The notes: generated by a model from the letters alone, not told the origin. Counted from the first letter of the stretch, positions 48,800-59,212 are shown. The stretch is DNA of 64,000 nt from Clostridiaceae bacterium (GCA_021769555.1 JAETSR010000003.1:1-64000), one strand, 5' to 3'. Made by a program: numbers and translations.

Positions 48800-51700
48800 A
48801 GCGGACTTACCGTAAGAATATCATACGCACAGTAAAGGGGAGCCTCTCCCGGTTCCTGGCGATATTCGCCATCGTCGCCCTGGGCTCTGGCTTTCTCGCA
48901 GGCGTGCTCGCCTCGCCCATTGATATGCGGATAAGCGCGGACAGCTATATGGACGAGTCCAATATGTTCGACCTCAGGATAGTCTCCACCCAGGGGCTGA
49001 CTGAGGATGATATGCGGGTGCTTGGGGAGCAGGAGGGCATAAGCGGCGTTGTGCCCGCTTATGACACGGACATTGTGCTGCTCTCAGAGCTCGGGGACAC
49101 CCATACCGCCCGTATACACACCCTTCCCCCCGAGGGCGCGCCGGATATGTACACCCCCTCTCTGCTGGAGGGCAGGCTGCCTGAGAAAAGCGGCGAGTGC
49201 GCGGTGATACTCACCAAGAGCTTTACCGGGGAGAGCGACTGGGTCGGCAGGACCCTCACCCCGGAGGATGGGGACGAGGACATAGCGGAGGCATTCACTG
49301 TGGTCGGCACGGTGAGAAGCCCCCTTTATATATCCCTTGAGAATGAGCGCACCTCGGCGGGCACAGGGTCCGTTGACCTGAAGCTGTACACCGTTCCGGA
49401 GAGCTTCAGCCAGGACTGCTATACCGCCGCCTATCTGACCGTTGAGGGCGGTAGGGAGCTGAACTCCTTTGGCGGCGGGTATGAGCGGCTTATAGACGAA
49501 ATGTCCGCAAAGCTTGAGGAGCTGGGCGGGGAGCGGGCTGTGGTCCGCTATAATGAAATCATAGACGAGGCCGAGGGCGAGCTTGCGGACGCCCAGAAGG
49601 AGTATGACGAGGCCAAGGCCGACGCGGACAGGGAGCTTGCCGACGCGCTCAAAGAGCTTGAGGACGCTGAGAAAGACCTGGCCGAGGGCAGGAAGGAGCT
49701 TGAGGACGCGAAGAAGGAGCTTGAGGACGGACAGAAGGAGCTGGACGACGGCTGGGCACAGTACCGCACTGAGACGGCGAACGCCCAGAAGCAGATTGAC
49801 GACGGCTGGGCTCAGGTGAGCGGGTATCAGGCGCAGATAGACAGCGGCCTTACACAGATAAACGCTGCCCAGGGGCAGATAACCGCCGGGTACAGGGAGC
49901 TCGAGGCCTCTGAGGCAAAGCTGAAAGACGCGAAAGCGCAGCTGGACACAACCAAGGCTCAGCTGGACGGCATAGACCAGGGCAAGGCGGCCCTGGCCGG
50001 GATTGCCGGGCAGCTGGGTCTCCCTGATGGGGACGGCTCGGACAGCTGGGCCCTTGAGACTATCGCTATGCTCGAGCAGGCCGCCCCCGAGGCTGGGGCA
50101 CAGTTTGCCCAGCTAAAGGCCGGGCTTGAAGCCCTTGCCGCTCAGGGGACGGACTCGGGGTCCGCCAGGGCTGAGCTTGAGAAGGGCCTTGCCGAGTATG
50201 AGCAGGGCTTGAAGCAGGCCCAGGGCGCCAGGGCCCAGCTGGACCAGAAACAGTACAAGCTGAACTCCCAGCTCAGCGGGCTCAGGAGCCAGCAGGCGGC
50301 CCTGGACGCCCAGAAGAGCCAGCTTTATTCCGCTGAGAACACACTTAAAACCACGAAGCTGGACACTGAGAAAAAGCTTGGCGACGCTCAGAAGGAGCTT
50401 GAGGACGGCAGAAAAAAGTATGAGGACGGCCTTATAGAGCTCGAGGACGGCGAGAAGGAGCTTGAAGAGGGCTGGGAGGAATACAATAAGGGTAAGCGGG
50501 AGGCTGATGAGGAGCTTTCGGACGCCCGGAAAAAGCTGGACGAGGCCCGGGAGGATATCGACGGCATTGAGCAGGGCGAGTGGTACGTGTTCACAAGAGA
50601 GGATAACGCGGGCTTTTCCAGCTATGCCTCAAACGCTGACAAGATTGCCGCCATCGCCACGGTCTTCCCGGTGTTCTTCTTCCTGGTGGCGGCGCTTGTG
50701 GCGCTCACCACCATGACCCGCATGGTGGAGGAGGAGCGCCAGCAGATTGGCACCATGAAAGCCCTGGGGTACTCCCCGGTGCAGATTGCCGGGAAGTATC
50801 TCCTCTACGCCGCGGCCGCAAGCCTGCTTGGCTGTGTGTTCGGCGTAACGGCGGGAATGTGGCTGTTCCCGACGGTCATTATCAACGCCTACAATATAAT
50901 GTACGACCTGCCGAAGGTGCTCACCCCCTTCAACTGGACGCTGGCGGTTTTCTCCGCGGCGGCGTCCGTACTGTGCACCCTGGCGGCGACGCTCAGCGCC
51001 TGCTGGAACGCCCTAAGGGAGGTCCCCGCCCGGCTTATGCTGCCCAAGGCCCCCAAAGCCGGGAAGCGCATTCTCCTTGAGCGGGTTACGCCCATATGGA
51101 GCAGGCTGAAGTTTACACAGAAGGTCACGGCGCGGAACCTGATACGCTATAAGAAGCGCTTCTTTATGACGGTCATAGGGATATCCGGGTGCACGGCACT
51201 GCTGGTGACCGGGTTTGGCATAAGGGACTCGGTCTCTGATATTGTGGGCATACAGTACGGCGAGCTGTGCAATTATAACCTGATAGTGGGCATAAAGAAT
51301 GAGAGCGCCCTGGACGGCCCGGAGCTCAGGGAAATTCTCGGCGACGGGAGCCGGGTGCAGGACTCACTGGCCGTGCTCCAGGACGCGGGGTCCGTTGTGC
51401 CCGGGGAGGGCCTGCCCGCTGACGATATAACCATTTTCGTCCCCTCTGAAACGGACAGGCTGCCGGAGTTTTTCAGCTTCAGGCACCGGGGGGACAGCTC
51501 CCCTGTGGAATACGGCGAAGGCTCCGTTATAATCACGGAAAAGCTCTCAGAGCGCCAGCGCCTAAAAATAGGCGATACAATAACGGTGAAGAATCAGGAC
51601 GAGGACGAGGCCAGCTTTACTGTTACTGATATCTGTGAGAACTATGTGCAGCACCTGCTCTATATCTCCCCCGCCCTGTATGAGGAGGCCTTTGGCTCCA

Positions 51701-52257
51701 AGGCTGAGATGAACTCCATTTTGTGCCGGCTGCCGGAGGACGGTCCAAAGGGCGGCGCGGACGAGCTGAACACCGCGCTGCTGGGGTGTGATGACGTGGC
51801 TATGGTCACGTCTACGGAGGAGCTTTCCAGGAGCTTCAATAACAGTATACAGAGCATTAACTATATAGTTGTGGTGCTGATAGTATCTGCGGGGGCGCTG
51901 GCCTTTGTGGTGGTGTATAACCTTACGAATATAAATATCACCGAGCGTGTAAAGGAGCTGGCGACTATCAAGGTGCTGGGCTTCTATGAGTCGGAGGTGG
52001 CCGCCTATGTGTACAGGGAGACGGCGGCGCTGACGGTGATAGGCACGGCCGCGGGGCTGGGGCTGGGAGTTATACTGCACCAGTTTGTGATACGCACGGC
52101 TGAGATAGACATGGTGATGTTCGGAAGGGCCATATACGCGCCTAGCTATCTTTGGGCGGCAGTGCTGACGGTGCTGTTCAGCGTGCTGGTAAACCTGGTG
52201 ATGTACAGGAAGCTGGCAAGAATCAGCATGGTGGAGAGCATGAAAGCCCCCGAGTAA
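48793..52257 (+). CDS. FtsX-like permease with giant coiled-coil domain
   Basis: 1154 residues. An N-terminal transmembrane helix (about 17-40) leads to an extracytoplasmic domain to about residue 250. A long charged region follows (about 250-600) with long heptads such as ELADALKELEDAEKDLAEGR. Then come two FtsX-type membrane domains, the first around 620-740 (AALVALTTMTRMVEEERQQI) and the last at the C-terminus. The coiled coil is unusual in length. With the ATPase it makes one complex. The arm could reach across the cell wall or dock a partner. Confidence 0.88.
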   Translation: MVKRTYRKNIIRTVKGSLSRFLAIFAIVALGSGFLAGVLASPIDMRISADSYMDESNMFDLRIVSTQGLTEDDMRVLGEQEGISGVVPAYDTDIVLLSELGDTHTARIHTLPPEGAPDMYTPSLLEGRLPEKSGECAVILTKSFTGESDWVGRTLTPEDGDEDIAEAFTVVGTVRSPLYISLENERTSAGTGSVDLKLYTVPESFSQDCYTAAYLTVEGGRELNSFGGGYERLIDEMSAKLEELGGERAVVRYNEIIDEAEGELADAQKEYDEAKADADRELADALKELEDAEKDLAEGRKELEDAKKELEDGQKELDDGWAQYRTETANAQKQIDDGWAQVSGYQAQIDSGLTQINAAQGQITAGYRELEASEAKLKDAKAQLDTTKAQLDGIDQGKAALAGIAGQLGLPDGDGSDSWALETIAMLEQAAPEAGAQFAQLKAGLEALAAQGTDSGSARAELEKGLAEYEQGLKQAQGARAQLDQKQYKLNSQLSGLRSQQAALDAQKSQLYSAENTLKTTKLDTEKKLGDAQKELEDGRKKYEDGLIELEDGEKELEEGWEEYNKGKREADEELSDARKKLDEAREDIDGIEQGEWYVFTREDNAGFSSYASNADKIAAIATVFPVFFFLVAALVALTTMTRMVEEERQQIGTMKALGYSPVQIAGKYLLYAAAASLLGCVFGVTAGMWLFPTVIINAYNIMYDLPKVLTPFNWTLAVFSAAASVLCTLAATLSACWNALREVPARLMLPKAPKAGKRILLERVTPIWSRLKFTQKVTARNLIRYKKRFFMTVIGISGCTALLVTGFGIRDSVSDIVGIQYGELCNYNLIVGIKNESALDGPELREILGDGSRVQDSLAVLQDAGSVVPGEGLPADDITIFVPSETDRLPEFFSFRHRGDSSPVEYGEGSVIITEKLSERQRLKIGDTITVKNQDEDEASFTVTDICENYVQHLLYISPALYEEAFGSKAEMNSILCRLPEDGPKGGADELNTALLGCDDVAMVTSTEELSRSFNNSIQSINYIVVVLIVSAGALAFVVVYNLTNINITERVKELATIKVLGFYESEVAAYVYRETAALTVIGTAAGLGLGVILHQFVIRTAEIDMVMFGRAIYAPSYLWAAVLTVLFSVLVNLVMYRKLARISMVESMKAPE

Positions 52258-52267
52258 GGAGGATATG

Positions 52268-52873
52268 ATGAAGCACCTGATAATCGCCGGGGTCCCCCGC
52301 TCCGGAAAAAGCACACTTTCAAGAAGAGTGGCAAAGGCCCTGGGCTGGCAGCACGTGAGCATGGACGCCATAATCGCCGGCTTCGAGCGGTGCTTTCCCG
52401 AGACAGGCATAGACACCGGCCTGAGCGTAAACAAAAATAAAAGCTCCATGGAGATACTTCAAATCATCAGCGGCAGGATTGCCCCCTTTTTAAGGGCCAT
52501 GACAGACCCGGAGGAGTACGACCGGCAGAACGGCCCCATGGTGATAGACATGTACCAGCTGCTGCCTGAGGATTATGTGAAGTATCTTGACCCGGAGGCC
52601 TGCGGGATATTATACCTGCTCACCGGGGACGTGACAGTTGAGGAGCGCTTTCGCATACAGAAGGAGTTTGATACGCCTGAGGACTATACCTATGAGCTCT
52701 CCGACGAGGAGCGGCTTGAGGGGTGCGGGTATTTGGTGGAGCAGTCGGGGCTCATGAGGGAGCAGTGCGAGAGGCTGGGCCTGCCATATTTTGAGACTGC
52801 CCGGGACAGGGAGAGTGTCTTTACTGAGATTCTGGAAAAGCTCCGGCAGGAGGCGTCGGAGTATGAGGGCTGA
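52268..52873 (+). CDS. P-loop kinase-like protein
   Basis: About 202 residues. The N-terminal Walker A GVPRSGKSTLSRRVAKALGW and DAIIAGFERCFP suggest a small-molecule or nucleoside kinase of the zeta-toxin/AAA-like type. The central region has VIDMYQLLPEDYVKYLD. The ATG at 52268 (second of two) has a better spaced AAGGAGG. It follows the permease gene by ten bases, perhaps in one operon. The substrate is unknown. Confidence 0.65.
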   Translation: MKHLIIAGVPRSGKSTLSRRVAKALGWQHVSMDAIIAGFERCFPETGIDTGLSVNKNKSSMEILQIISGRIAPFLRAMTDPEEYDRQNGPMVIDMYQLLPEDYVKYLDPEACGILYLLTGDVTVEERFRIQKEFDTPEDYTYELSDEERLEGCGYLVEQSGLMREQCERLGLPYFETARDRESVFTEILEKLRQEASEYEG

Positions 52874-52889
52874 TGTGGGCAAAAAGCGC

Positions 52890-53477
52890 CTAAGCCTTCT
52901 CCGGGGCCGGAAGTGCCGGCGACATATCTATCTGGCAGCCTTCCAGCACTGTCACGGGCACCGGGGCGTCGGTACTGTAGGCCGCCGCCTGATATCTGCC
53001 GTTTTCAAGGGTGAACACTGAAACCATGCGGGCCTCGGGGTCAACTATCCAGTACTCCCGAACGCCCGCTTTTTGGTACAGATTGAACTTCCAGAGCTTG
53101 TCATACTGCGCGGTTGAGGGCGACAGTATCTCGACTACCATATCGGGCGCGCCGTATATGCCCCGGCGGTCCACCTTTGAGAGGTCGCATATGACCATCA
53201 GGTCAGGCTGAAGGACGGTGTAAACATTTTCGGGGGCGTCTCCGGGCTTCTCGAAGATTCGCACATCGAAGGGGGCCGCGTAGACTTTGCAGTTTTTTCC
53301 CCTAAGATAAGTGTGTATCTGGGTTGAAATCTCCATGGAGACCTCCTGGTGAATATCTGTGGGCGAGGCGAGGGCCACCGGCTGGCCGTCATATAATTCA
53401 TAGCGGGTTTGGTCGTCCCAGGATAAGAGGTCGGCATAGGTATAACCGTAGTTTTTTTCTTGAGGCAGGGCTGTCAT
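52890..53477 (-). CDS. Uma2-family (PD-(D/E)XK) protein
   Basis: 195 residues. It has DLLSWDDQTRYELYDGQPVA at the start. VLQPDLMVIC, then GAPDMVVEILSPSTAQYDKL and KAGVREYWIVDPEARMV follow, the Uma2/DUF820 nuclease-like fold. Members are restriction-endonuclease-like with unknown physiological targets. It is divergent from the TetR-GNAT gene. Confidence 0.8.
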   Translation of the reverse strand: MTALPQEKNYGYTYADLLSWDDQTRYELYDGQPVALASPTDIHQEVSMEISTQIHTYLRGKNCKVYAAPFDVRIFEKPGDAPENVYTVLQPDLMVICDLSKVDRRGIYGAPDMVVEILSPSTAQYDKLWKFNLYQKAGVREYWIVDPEARMVSVFTLENGRYQAAAYSTDAPVPVTVLEGCQIDMSPALPAPEKA

Positions 53478-53502
53478 CTATATCACTCTCCTTTATGGGA
53501 TT

Positions 53503-53532
53503 ATTATAACACAGGGCCCTTGGGTTTAACAA
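53503..53532 (-). promoter_or_regulatory. Promoter of the Uma2-family gene
   Basis: On the minus strand TTGTTA, 18 bases, TATAAT, 26 bases before the start at 53477. Its -35 lies 15 bases from that of the divergent TetR-GNAT promoter. Confidence 0.6.
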
Positions 53533-53546
53533 GGGCTTTTTTGTGC

Positions 53547-53575
53547 TTGACAAAGCGACACGCGTGTCGTATAAT
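53547..53575 (+). promoter_or_regulatory. Perfect promoter with palindromic operator for the TetR-GNAT gene
   Basis: TTGACA, 17 bases, TATAAT. The spacer contains CGACACGCGTGTCG (53556-53569), a perfect 14-bp palindrome. A regulator bound there must block RNA polymerase, so strong autorepression is expected. Confidence 0.75.
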
Positions 53576-53610
53576 AAAAGCGACATCAATGCCGCAAGGA
53601 GGTAAATACT

Positions 53611-54702
53611 ATGCAAAGCAAGGGCGAGAGCACACGCAGGGCAATATGTGAAAAGTCCCGGGAGCTGTTCTGTGAGAGGGGGTTCAAGGGTGTGACAATG
53701 AAGGACGTCTGCAAGGCTGCGGGGCTCAGCCGCGGCGGGCTCTACAGGCACTTCGAGAGCACCGGGCAGATTTTCACTGCCATACTCGAGGGCTTCGGCG
53801 GGGACCAGAATATGGAGATACACGAGCAGATACAGCGCGGCGCACCCGCAAGCCTGATATTGGAGGGGCTGCTGTGCCGGTACGAGGCCGAAATGCAGGA
53901 CGGCGGGAGTTCCCTGAGCCTTGCCATATGCGAGTTCTACAGCGGCCCGGGCGCTAAAAGCGCGCCGCCTGTGGCCCGGTGGTACGAGACATCCCGGGCC
54001 GGGTGGATGGAGCTAATTAAGTACGGCCTTGACAGCGGGGAGTTCTCCTGCAATGACCCCCAGGGGGTGTTCGACCTGCTTATGTTCGCCTATCAGGGGG
54101 CGCGGCTTTGGGGCAGGCTGATGGAGCTGCCCGGGGGCACACCCGCCGGCATGATAAGTCAGGTGCGAAAGCTGCTGCTTGGGCCGGGCATGATAAGGCT
54201 GGAGCGGCCGGGGCCGGAGCATGAAAGGAGAGCTTTGGAGTTCCGGGAGGAATTTTTCTCACACGGCGAGCCTGTTATCTTTGGCAGCGAGCTTTTTGAC
54301 AAGACCGGGAGCTATGGCGCTTGGCTTGAGTCTGTCACAAGAAATACCGTTCCTGAGACGGTAAACCCTGAGTGGGTGCTCACGGATACTTACTTTGCCC
54401 TGGACCATGAGGACAGTATCGTGGGCATAATCGACTTGCGGCACGAGCTGAACGGATTTCTCAGGGACCTTGGGAACTGCGGGTACAGCGTGCGGCCCTC
54501 CCGCCGGGGGAAGGGGTACGGTAAACAAATGCTGGGGCTCTTAACCGTGCGGGCGAAAGCGGCGGGGCTTTCGGAGCTCCACATTTCCGTGGAGAGGGAG
54601 AATACCCCATCAGTGCGGGTGATAAAGGGCCGGGGCGGGGCGTATGAGCGGAGCTTCACCCATGAGGGCGGGGCGGCTGACGTGTATGTAATCACGCTAT
54701 AA
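53611..54702 (+). CDS. TetR regulator fused to a GNAT acetyltransferase
   Basis: 363 residues. The N-terminal TetR helix-turn-helix is at about 10-55 (GESTRRAICEKSRELFCERG, then VCKAAGLSRGGLYRHFES). The TetR ligand domain runs to about 195. The C-terminal part (about 195-363) is a GNAT domain with VGIIDLRHELN and YSVRPSRRGKGYGKQMLGLL (acetyl-CoA motif) and SVRVIKGRGG. The frame is continuous and the join is clean. The ATG has AAGGAGG. It may acetylate and inactivate a compound that it also senses, which is speculation. Confidence 0.85.
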   Translation: MQSKGESTRRAICEKSRELFCERGFKGVTMKDVCKAAGLSRGGLYRHFESTGQIFTAILEGFGGDQNMEIHEQIQRGAPASLILEGLLCRYEAEMQDGGSSLSLAICEFYSGPGAKSAPPVARWYETSRAGWMELIKYGLDSGEFSCNDPQGVFDLLMFAYQGARLWGRLMELPGGTPAGMISQVRKLLLGPGMIRLERPGPEHERRALEFREEFFSHGEPVIFGSELFDKTGSYGAWLESVTRNTVPETVNPEWVLTDTYFALDHEDSIVGIIDLRHELNGFLRDLGNCGYSVRPSRRGKGYGKQMLGLLTVRAKAAGLSELHISVERENTPSVRVIKGRGGAYERSFTHEGGAADVYVITL

Positions 54703-54755
54703 TGCCCGCCCGGAAGAAAAATATAAAGAGCGCGGCTGTTTTTGCAAAGTTCTAC

Positions 54756-54784
54756 TTGCAAACAGGCGCGTTTTGTTATACAAT
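54756..54784 (+). promoter_or_regulatory. Promoter of pgk
   Basis: TTGCAA, 17 bases, TACAAT, about 60 bases before the pgk start. Confidence 0.65.
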
Positions 54785-54844
54785 ATTTGGTAGTAAGCTC
54801 TGGGCTTTACGCCCCAATCTCTATAAAGAAGGAGTGCACTGAAA

Positions 54845-56143
54845 ATGAACTATTTGAACAAGAAGACCGTTGAAGACATCGACGTTGCCGGCAAGAGCGT
54901 ACTGGTACGCTGCGATTTCAACGTCCCCATGAAGGACGGCGCTATCACCGACACCAAGCGCATCGTCGGGGCTCTGCCCACAGTCAAGTACCTCTCCGAC
55001 CACGGCGCGAAGGTGATACTCTGCTCCCATATGGGCAGGCCCCACAACATCTTCAACGACACCGTGAAGCTGGACAAGAAGGAGAAGAAGAAGATAGACG
55101 CCCTGCCCGAGAGCGAGCAGGCCGAGGCCGCCGCGAAGTGCCTTGAGGCCGCCAAGGGCGACGTTACCAAGTTCTCCCTGGCCCCTGTGGCCGCGGAGCT
55201 TGGCAAGCTTCTTGGCAAAGAGGTCATCATGGCCAAGGACGTTATCGGCCCCGACGCCAAGGCTAAGGCCGCGGCCCTCAAGGACGGCGACGTTATGATA
55301 ATCGAGAACATCCGCTTCCACGCCGAGGAGACCAAGAACGACCCCGAGTTCGCAAAGGAGCTGGCCTCCATGGCCGAGATTTATGTGAACGACGCTTTCG
55401 GCACCGCTCACAGGGCCCACGCCTCCACTGAGGGCGTTTCCCACTACCTGCCCGCAGTATGCGGCTACCTTATCCAGAAGGAGATAACCGTCATGGGCGG
55501 CGCGCTCACCGAGCCCAAGCGCCCCTTCGTGGCAATTCTCGGCGGCGCTAAAGTCTCCGACAAGATAGGCGTTATCGACAACCTGCTCACAAAGGTCGAC
55601 ACCCTGATAATCGGCGGCGGCATGGCCTACACCTTCTTCAAGGCCCAGGGCTATTCCATTGGCACCTCTCTCTGCGAGGAGGACAAGCTTGACTTGGCGA
55701 AGGCCACTTTGGAGAAGGCCGAGAAGGCCGGCGTGAAGTTCCTGCTGCCTGTTGACACCAAGGTTGGCAAGGAGTTCGACCCTGAGACCGAGAGCCAGGT
55801 TGTGGATTCCCACGAGATTCCCGACGGCTGGATGGGCCTGGACATTGGGCCGAAGACCATCGAGCTGTTCAGCGACGCCATCAAGGGCGCGGGGACGGTT
55901 GTGTGGAACGGGCCTATGGGCGTTTCCGAGTGGGACAACTTTGCAAAGGGCACTATCGGCGTGGCGTCCGCTGTGGCTGAGAGCGGGGCTATCTCCATAA
56001 TCGGCGGCGGCGACTCCGCGGCGGCGGTTGAGAAGCTGGGCTTTGCGGAGAAGATGACCCATATCTCCACCGGCGGCGGCGCGTCCCTGGAGTTCCTGGA
56101 GGGCAAGGAGCTGCCCGGCATTGCCTGCCTGAACGAGAAGTAA
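54845..56143 (+). CDS. pgk: Phosphoglycerate kinase
   Basis: 432 residues, about 30 longer than usual because of a Lys/Glu-rich insertion (near [19 protein letters not shown]). [34 protein letters not shown] and [14 protein letters not shown] are the conserved motifs. It converts 1,3-bisphosphoglycerate and ADP to 3-phosphoglycerate and ATP. Gene order pgk, tpiA, gpmI is typical of a glycolytic operon. The ribosome binding site is AAGGAG. Confidence 0.97.
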   Translation: MNYLNKKTVEDIDVAGKSVLVRCDFNVPMKDGAITDTKRIVGALPTVKYLSDHGAKVILCSHMGRPHNIFNDTVKLDKKEKKKIDALPESEQAEAAAKCLEAAKGDVTKFSLAPVAAELGKLLGKEVIMAKDVIGPDAKAKAAALKDGDVMIIENIRFHAEETKNDPEFAKELASMAEIYVNDAFGTAHRAHASTEGVSHYLPAVCGYLIQKEITVMGGALTEPKRPFVAILGGAKVSDKIGVIDNLLTKVDTLIIGGGMAYTFFKAQGYSIGTSLCEEDKLDLAKATLEKAEKAGVKFLLPVDTKVGKEFDPETESQVVDSHEIPDGWMGLDIGPKTIELFSDAIKGAGTVVWNGPMGVSEWDNFAKGTIGVASAVAESGAISIIGGGDSAAAVEKLGFAEKMTHISTGGGASLEFLEGKELPGIACLNEK

Positions 56144-56149
56144 TTTGCC

Positions 56150-56262
56150 TTGAGGGGGGCGGGATGGAGTCCCGCCCTCTTTAAAGTTTCGTCCACCTTT
56201 TCAAAGGTGGCAGGGGTGGAGGGGGCAGCGCCCCTTCCCCGCCGGAGGCCATAAATAAATTT
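56150..56262. repeat. Intergenic hairpin-rich element between pgk and tpiA
   Basis: The 152-base gap holds three hairpins in succession: GGGCGGG with CCCGCCC, then CCACCTTT with AAAGGTGG, then GGGGC-AGC-GCCCC. A TCTTTAAAG follows the first hairpin. The block looks like the dispersed REP-type elements of some Oscillospiraceae, but only one copy is in the window. It may also act as a partial terminator. Confidence 0.5.
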
Positions 56263-56295
56263 AGAATAATGAATAACCTGGAGGACTGATTTACA

Positions 56296-57066
<771 letters not shown>

Positions 57067-57069
57067 TTT

Positions 57070-57315
57070 ATGAAGGGTAACAAATGGTTTATCTATATGT
57101 GTCTGCTGCTGGTGCTCTCGGCCATGTTCACCTGCACAAGGTACATCGCCGTATCCCTTCTTGCGGCGGGCAGCATGGCTGACGAGGGCATTTTCAACAT
57201 GGCCCAGGAGCGCCTCGGGCCCTTCCTCCCCGCCATGTCCACGCTCTGCCTTTTCGGCGGGCTGCTGTTTGCCGTGGCGGAGCTGGTGCTGGTGCTGCGG
57301 GACCGGAAGAAATAA
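57070..57315 (+). CDS. Small two-helix membrane protein, paralogue 1
   Basis: 81 residues with two transmembrane helices (about 7-30 and 52-73). It is 3 bases after tpiA and related to the next gene: both have a GPFLP-x-x-ST-x-CL-x-G segment. Function unknown. Its place between two glycolytic genes suggests the same operon. Confidence 0.7.
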   Translation: MKGNKWFIYMCLLLVLSAMFTCTRYIAVSLLAAGSMADEGIFNMAQERLGPFLPAMSTLCLFGGLLFAVAELVLVLRDRKK

Positions 57316-57357
57316 GCCAGGCCATATGAGGCCCCTTATGAAAGGTTAAGGTGAGTT

Positions 57358-57606
57358 ATGAATAACAGCAGTAAGAGCCCCTTTTCCCTGTGCCTGCTGG
57401 TCATGGCCGCGATATTTATTTCCGTAAGGTATATCTGTGCCGCTATATTTGTGGCCGGGAAAAATCCTGACACAGCCACCTTTGAGGCGGCCGTGGAGAG
57501 CACCGGGCCGTTCCTGCCCATCCTGTCCACCGTCTGCCTTGCGGGCAGCGTGCTTGTGAGCGCCATAGACGTTTACTTCGCCTATCGCGGCAGGAAGAAA
57601 AAGTAA
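57358..57606 (+). CDS. Small two-helix membrane protein, paralogue 2
   Basis: 82 residues with the same topology and ending in lysines (YRGRKKK). SSKSPFSLCLLVMAAIFISV is the first helix. It shares the GPFLPILSTVCLAGS segment with the paralogue upstream. No family recognised. Confidence 0.7.
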   Translation: MNNSSKSPFSLCLLVMAAIFISVRYICAAIFVAGKNPDTATFEAAVESTGPFLPILSTVCLAGSVLVSAIDVYFAYRGRKKK

Positions 57607-57661
57607 GAGAAGCTATTATATTTCCAAATTTATTTTCATTTGAAAGGAACACGGTCATATC

Positions 57662-59173
57662 ATGAAGAAACCTCTTGTTCTGATGATACTGGACGGCTTC
57701 GGCATCGCTCCCAAGGAGGGCAACGCCATCGTGGCCGCCAAGACACCCAATCTCGACCGCATACTGAAGGAGAACCCCGTCACCAAGATTGGGGCTTCGG
57801 GCCTGGACGTGGGCCTGCCCGACGGCCAGATGGGCAACTCCGAAGTGGGCCATACCAATATCGGCGCGGGCCGGATAGTCTATCAGGAGCTCACCCGCAT
57901 CACCAAGTCCGCCGAGGAGGGGGATATGGAGAAGAACCCCGCCCTCCTGCACGCAATGGAGTCCGCTAAGGAGAGCGGCAAGGCCCTGCACTTTATGGGC
58001 CTGCTCTCCGACGGCGGCGTGCACAGCCATAATACCCACCTCTACGCGCTTTTGGGCATGGCCAAGAAGCTGGGCCTTGAGAAGGTTTTCGTCCACTGTT
58101 TCTTAGACGGCCGGGACGTGCCGCCTTCCAGCGGCAAGGATTATGTCAAGGAGCTCATGGGCAAGCTCAGTGAAATAGGCGTGGGCAAGGTTGCAACTGT
58201 TATGGGCCGCTACTACGCCATGGACAGGGACAACCGCTGGGAGCGGGTGGAGAAGGCCTACGCGGCTATGGTCTATGGCGAGGGCGTTAAGGCTGAGTGC
58301 CCGGTATGCGCGGTACAGAAGTCCTATGACGAGAACGTCACCGACGAGTTCGTGGTGCCCACTGTGGTGGACGGCGCCCAACCCATTGAGAGCGGCGACT
58401 CCATCATCTTCTACAACTTCCGTCCCGACAGGGCCCGGGAGATTACCCGCACCTTAGTGGACCCGGATTTCTCCGGCTTTGAGAGGAAGAAGGGCTTCTT
58501 CCCCCTCACATATGTGTGCATGACCCAGTACGACGCGACTATGCCCAACGTGGACGTGGCCTATAAGCCCGAGAGCCTTGAGAACACCTTCGGCGAGTAC
58601 CTCTCCAAGAACGACCTGACCCAGCTGCGCATAGCCGAGACCGAGAAGTACGCCCATGTCACCTTCTTCTTTAACGGCGGCGTGGAGAAGCAGTACCCCG
58701 GGGAGGACCGGATTCTGGTGAAGTCCCCGGCGGTCGCAACCTACGATTTACAGCCGGAAATGAGCGCCTATGAGGTCACGGACAAGATGGTGGAGGCCGT
58801 GAAGTCCGGGAAGTATGACGCGCTTATCCTGAATTATGCAAACTGCGACATGGTGGGCCACACCGGCGTTTTCGAGGCCGCTGTGAAGGCTGTTGAGGCC
58901 GTTGATACCTGTATTGGCAGGGTCGAGGCGGCTGTCAAGGAGATGGGCGGGTGCATACTGCTCACCGCCGACCACGGCAACGCCGACCGCATGATTGACG
59001 ACGACGGCACGCCGTTTACCGCCCACACCACCAATCCGGTGCCCTTCTGCGTGATAAACCATCCCTGCGAGCTCCGGGAGGGCGGTCGTTTAGCCGACAT
59101 TGCCCCCACAATGCTCAAGATTCTGGGCCTGCCCCAGCCCGCTGAGATGAGCGGCGAGAGCATTATTAAGTAA
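57662..59173 (+). CDS. gpmI: 2,3-bisphosphoglycerate-independent phosphoglycerate mutase
   Basis: 503 residues. VLMILDGFGIAPKEGNAI binds metal, MGNSEVGHTNIGAGR holds the phosphorylated Ser, and LTADHGNADRMIDDDG binds the second metal. It turns 3-phosphoglycerate into 2-phosphoglycerate. It is the third glycolytic gene of the cluster; eno is not in the window. Confidence 0.97.
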   Translation: MKKPLVLMILDGFGIAPKEGNAIVAAKTPNLDRILKENPVTKIGASGLDVGLPDGQMGNSEVGHTNIGAGRIVYQELTRITKSAEEGDMEKNPALLHAMESAKESGKALHFMGLLSDGGVHSHNTHLYALLGMAKKLGLEKVFVHCFLDGRDVPPSSGKDYVKELMGKLSEIGVGKVATVMGRYYAMDRDNRWERVEKAYAAMVYGEGVKAECPVCAVQKSYDENVTDEFVVPTVVDGAQPIESGDSIIFYNFRPDRAREITRTLVDPDFSGFERKKGFFPLTYVCMTQYDATMPNVDVAYKPESLENTFGEYLSKNDLTQLRIAETEKYAHVTFFFNGGVEKQYPGEDRILVKSPAVATYDLQPEMSAYEVTDKMVEAVKSGKYDALILNYANCDMVGHTGVFEAAVKAVEAVDTCIGRVEAAVKEMGGCILLTADHGNADRMIDDDGTPFTAHTTNPVPFCVINHPCELREGGRLADIAPTMLKILGLPQPAEMSGESIIK

Positions 59174-59212
59174 AGTACTTTCACAAGCTGTTGCCTGAAA
59201 GGAGGCCGTGTT

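Noticed and set aside
53611..54702. Frameshift or assembly error joining a TetR gene to a GNAT gene
   Set aside because: The frame is continuous with normal codon use across the join and no stop or start signals between the domains.
54821..56062. 413-codon minus-strand frame opposite pgk
   Set aside because: Leu/Val/Gly/His-rich mirror of a highly biased GC-rich gene; no promoter or ribosome binding site, and pgk is certain.
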